From: Aerolutibacter ruishenii
GTDB lineage: Bacteria; Pseudomonadota; Gammaproteobacteria; Xanthomonadales; Xanthomonadaceae
Direction of reading: 5' to 3'
Assembly: GCF_007830115.1 (NCBI RefSeq)
Contig: NZ_VLKP01000010.1
Location: forward strand, 95,453 to 159,452
Length of the DNA: 64,000 nucleotides
The translations under genes and the position numbers were made by a program. This document shows positions 61,441-64,000 of the stretch, piece after piece; within the stretch, counting starts at the first letter, position 1, and every line of letters begins with the position of its first letter. Below the pieces are notes generated by a model, which saw nothing but the letters and a program-made list of their open reading frames with translations, had not been told where the DNA came from and did no database searches.

Positions 61441-61658
61441 GACGAGAGGGATGCGGGCACGTGGGTATTGCGGAAAGGCGGCCATGGATGGCCGCCGGCC
61501 CCGACTCGGGGCAGGATGCCCCGATGGAGGGGAGTAGCAATGCCCGCGTGCCCGTATACCGCCCATCGGATCCGGTGAACGGCAAAAAGACTGGCCCCAA
61601 GCCCCCAAAACCCGGATAATGCACAAAAGCCGGCCGGGGCAATCCCCGCCGGCTTTTT
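61441..61658 (+). ncRNA. Candidate structured RNA with GGA-loop hairpins and terminator
   Basis: An outer stem pairs 61454-61471 with 61537-61554: 18 pairs, of which two are G-U in RNA. Inside, 61477-61496 forms an 8-pair hairpin whose loop area reads CAUGGAUG, the RsmA/CsrA consensus core (CANGGAYG). Next, 61507-61523 can form a 7-pair hairpin with loop GGA (CAGGAUG). As an alternative, 61498-61512 and 61519-61532 form two hairpins, the second with UGGA in its loop. A further AGGGAUG lies at 61447-61453. An intrinsic terminator ends it at 61658. No promoter is identified. A dispersed intergenic repeat is an alternative. Confidence 0.35.
61625..61658 (+). terminator. Intrinsic terminator upstream of purA
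   Basis: Long stem AAAAGCCGG-CGGGG / CCCCG-CCGGCTTTT with one bulged base and loop CAAT, then more T's. It ends the hfl operon or the candidate RNA before purA. Confidence 0.85.
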
Positions 61659-61736
61659 CCGTGTCTGGGGGGCCGACAGGCCCTTCACCTTTTCTGCCCG
61701 GCCTTCCCCCTACGCTATCGGCCCGGCGGAACCTGA

Positions 61737-63041
<1,305 letters not shown>

Positions 63042-63063
63042 TCGAGGCCCGCGCGGTACTCCG

Positions 63064-63090
63064 GAAAGCCCCGCCTTGTGCGGGGCTTTC
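63064..63090 (+). terminator. Intrinsic terminator of purA
   Basis: An 11-base stem GAAAGCCCCGC / GCGGGGCTTTC with loop CTTGT, 22 bases after the purA stop. Confidence 0.8.
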
Positions 63091-63219
63091 TCATTGCAGC
63101 GCCCAGATGGCATCGGGCCGGCGACCGTGTGAGGGTGCCCACGGATCCGGGGCGATATCCTGTACCGCTTGGCGACTTCGCGCACGTGAAGCCCGCTCCG
63201 CCGAATACATACCCCTTTG

Positions 63220-63681
63220 ATGACTTCCACGCCTTCATCCAAACCTGGCGCTGCCCATGGGCTGCCCATTTCCGTCCGCACGCTGGCCATCCTGCTGGGT
63301 GGGCTGGCGATGTTCGGTCCGTTCTCCATCGACGCGATCTTTCCGGCGTTTCCGGTCATGGGCGCGGCGCTGGGTGCGGACAAGGTGGCGATGCAGCAGA
63401 CGCTCAGCGTGTACCTGGTGGCGTACGCGCTCATGAGCCTGGTGCATGGGCCGCTGTCGGATGCGATCGGGCGCAAGCGGGTGATCCTGTGGGGGCTGGC
63501 GGTGTTCACGCTGGCGTCGGTGGGCTGCGCGCTTTCGCGCGACATGGGCACGCTCCTGGCATTCCGCGTGCTGCAGGGGCTGTCGGCGGGCGTGGGCCTG
63601 ATCGTGGGCCGCGCGGTGATTCGCGACGTGCTGCACGGCGACGATGCGCAGCGGTTGATGAGCCAGGTGTCGATGATCTTC
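63220..63681 (+). pseudogene. Bcr/CflA-type MFS drug efflux gene, 5' fragment cut by an insertion sequence
   Basis: The first 154 residues are a normal Bcr/CflA start: helix 1 (TLAILLGGLAMFGPFSIDAI), MQQTLSVYLVAYALMSL and motif A (GPLSDAIGRKRVILWG), then RVLQGLSAGVGLIVGRAVIRD. After ...SQVSMIF at 63681 the frame leaves the family, runs 15 residues into the insertion sequence and stops near 63729. ATG 63220 follows a TTG at 63217. At most four of about 12 helices remain upstream, so transport function is lost unless the element excises cleanly. Confidence 0.88.
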
Positions 63682-64000
63682 TGGACCGACCAGAGTTCCA
63701 TAGACACTCAGTCGCCGCTCTGCGCGTAGCGCTTTTCGAACTCTACCGGTGACATGCCGCCAGCGGAACCATGCCGGCGAATCGGGTTGTAGAACATCTC
63801 GATGTAGTCGAACACGTCCGAAGCAGCAGTGGCTCGCGTCGGGTAGATCTGCCGCTTGATCCGCTCCTTCTTCAGGACGCTGAAGAAACTCTCGGCCACG
63901 GCGTTGTCGTGGCAGTTCCCGCGACGGCTCATGCTCGGCACCATCCGGTGCGCCTTCAGGAACGACTGCCAGTCGTTGCTGGTGAACTGGCAGCCCTGGT
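63682..64000 (-). mobile_element. IS3-family insertion sequence, partial (right part off the edge)
   Basis: The element begins at 63682 with TGGACCGACCAGAGTT inside the MFS gene and carries the 3' end of its orfB on the minus strand. The target duplication (probably 3-4 bases, ending at 63681) and the other terminal repeat are outside the window, so its size and name cannot be given. Confidence 0.82.
63708..64000 (-). CDS. IS3-family transposase OrfB, C-terminal part
   Basis: 97 residues are visible, open at the right edge. They carry the rve integrase C-terminus: QGCQFTSNDWQSFLKAHRMV, SMSRRGNCHDNAVAESFF (with the catalytic Glu of DDE), KKERIKRQ and the end YNPIRRHGSAGGMSPVEFE. This is the typical OrfB of IS3 elements such as the IS150/IS51-like groups. 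An internal ATG at 63944 is not the true start. Confidence 0.9.
   Translation of the reverse strand, partial: QGCQFTSNDWQSFLKAHRMVPSMSRRGNCHDNAVAESFFSVLKKERIKRQIYPTRATAASDVFDYIEMFYNPIRRHGSAGGMSPVEFEKRYAQSGD

Overview
This is a G+C-rich stretch of a gammaproteobacterial chromosome. The gene content and order point to the Lysobacteraceae/Xanthomonadaceae (Lysobacter, Luteimonas, Stenotrophomonas and relatives). Reasons are the block pyrG-kdsA-eno-ftsB-ispD-ispF-truD-surE-pcm-nlpD, the block rlmE-ftsH-folP...miaA-hfq-hflX-hflK-hflC...purA, a TonB-dependent receptor, and a class B3 metallo-beta-lactamase very close to Stenotrophomonas L1. The species cannot be fixed from the window alone. Almost all intervals are densely coding, with many 1-4 bp start/stop overlaps. 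No rRNA, tRNA or CRISPR array was seen.

Layout. Positions 1-10 kb hold a GspB/ExeA pair (gspB runs off the left edge), two EamA transporters, a TPR-GGDEF diguanylate cyclase, a LysR regulator, and a DUF885 lipoprotein peptidase coupled to a DUF72 protein. From 10-20 kb lie speG, a TonB-dependent receptor, a Ser/Thr kinase fused to a universal-stress domain in an operon with a metallophosphoesterase, a cyclophilin, a PadR/sensor-domain pair, and the PHA depolymerase phaZ with a PhaR-like palindrome upstream. From 20-36 kb lie an alkaline phosphatase, a dicarboxylate-type symporter, a NUDIX hydrolase coupled to the L1-like beta-lactamase, two M16 peptidase-family proteins, two NlpC/P60 hydrolases, slyD, an amino-acid oxidase family protein, hutG and parE.

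Positions 36.4-37.6 kb carry two unusual Ala-rich exported proteins. Positions 37.8-53.3 kb are the housekeeping core: CTP synthesis, KDO synthesis, enolase, cell division, isoprenoid synthesis, tRNA pseudouridylation, stationary-phase survival, NlpD, 23S rRNA methylation and FtsH. A lower-G+C serine hydrolase gene sits inside it (48.6-49.8 kb). After folP, a 419-base gap holds two copies of a DnaA-box-like inverted repeat. It is followed by putP, miaA, hfq, hflX, the FtsH-modulating hflK/hflC pair and purA. The right edge shows a Bcr/CflA efflux gene cut by an IS3-family element.

The most interesting non-coding signal is at 61.44-61.66 kb, between hflC/DUF2065 and purA. A long outer stem with two G-U pairs encloses hairpins with GGA in their loops, and an intrinsic terminator follows. 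This looks like a structured RNA of the RsmA/CsrA-binding kind, although a dispersed intergenic repeat is an alternative. All calls come from reading the sequence and from family knowledge; no database search was run.
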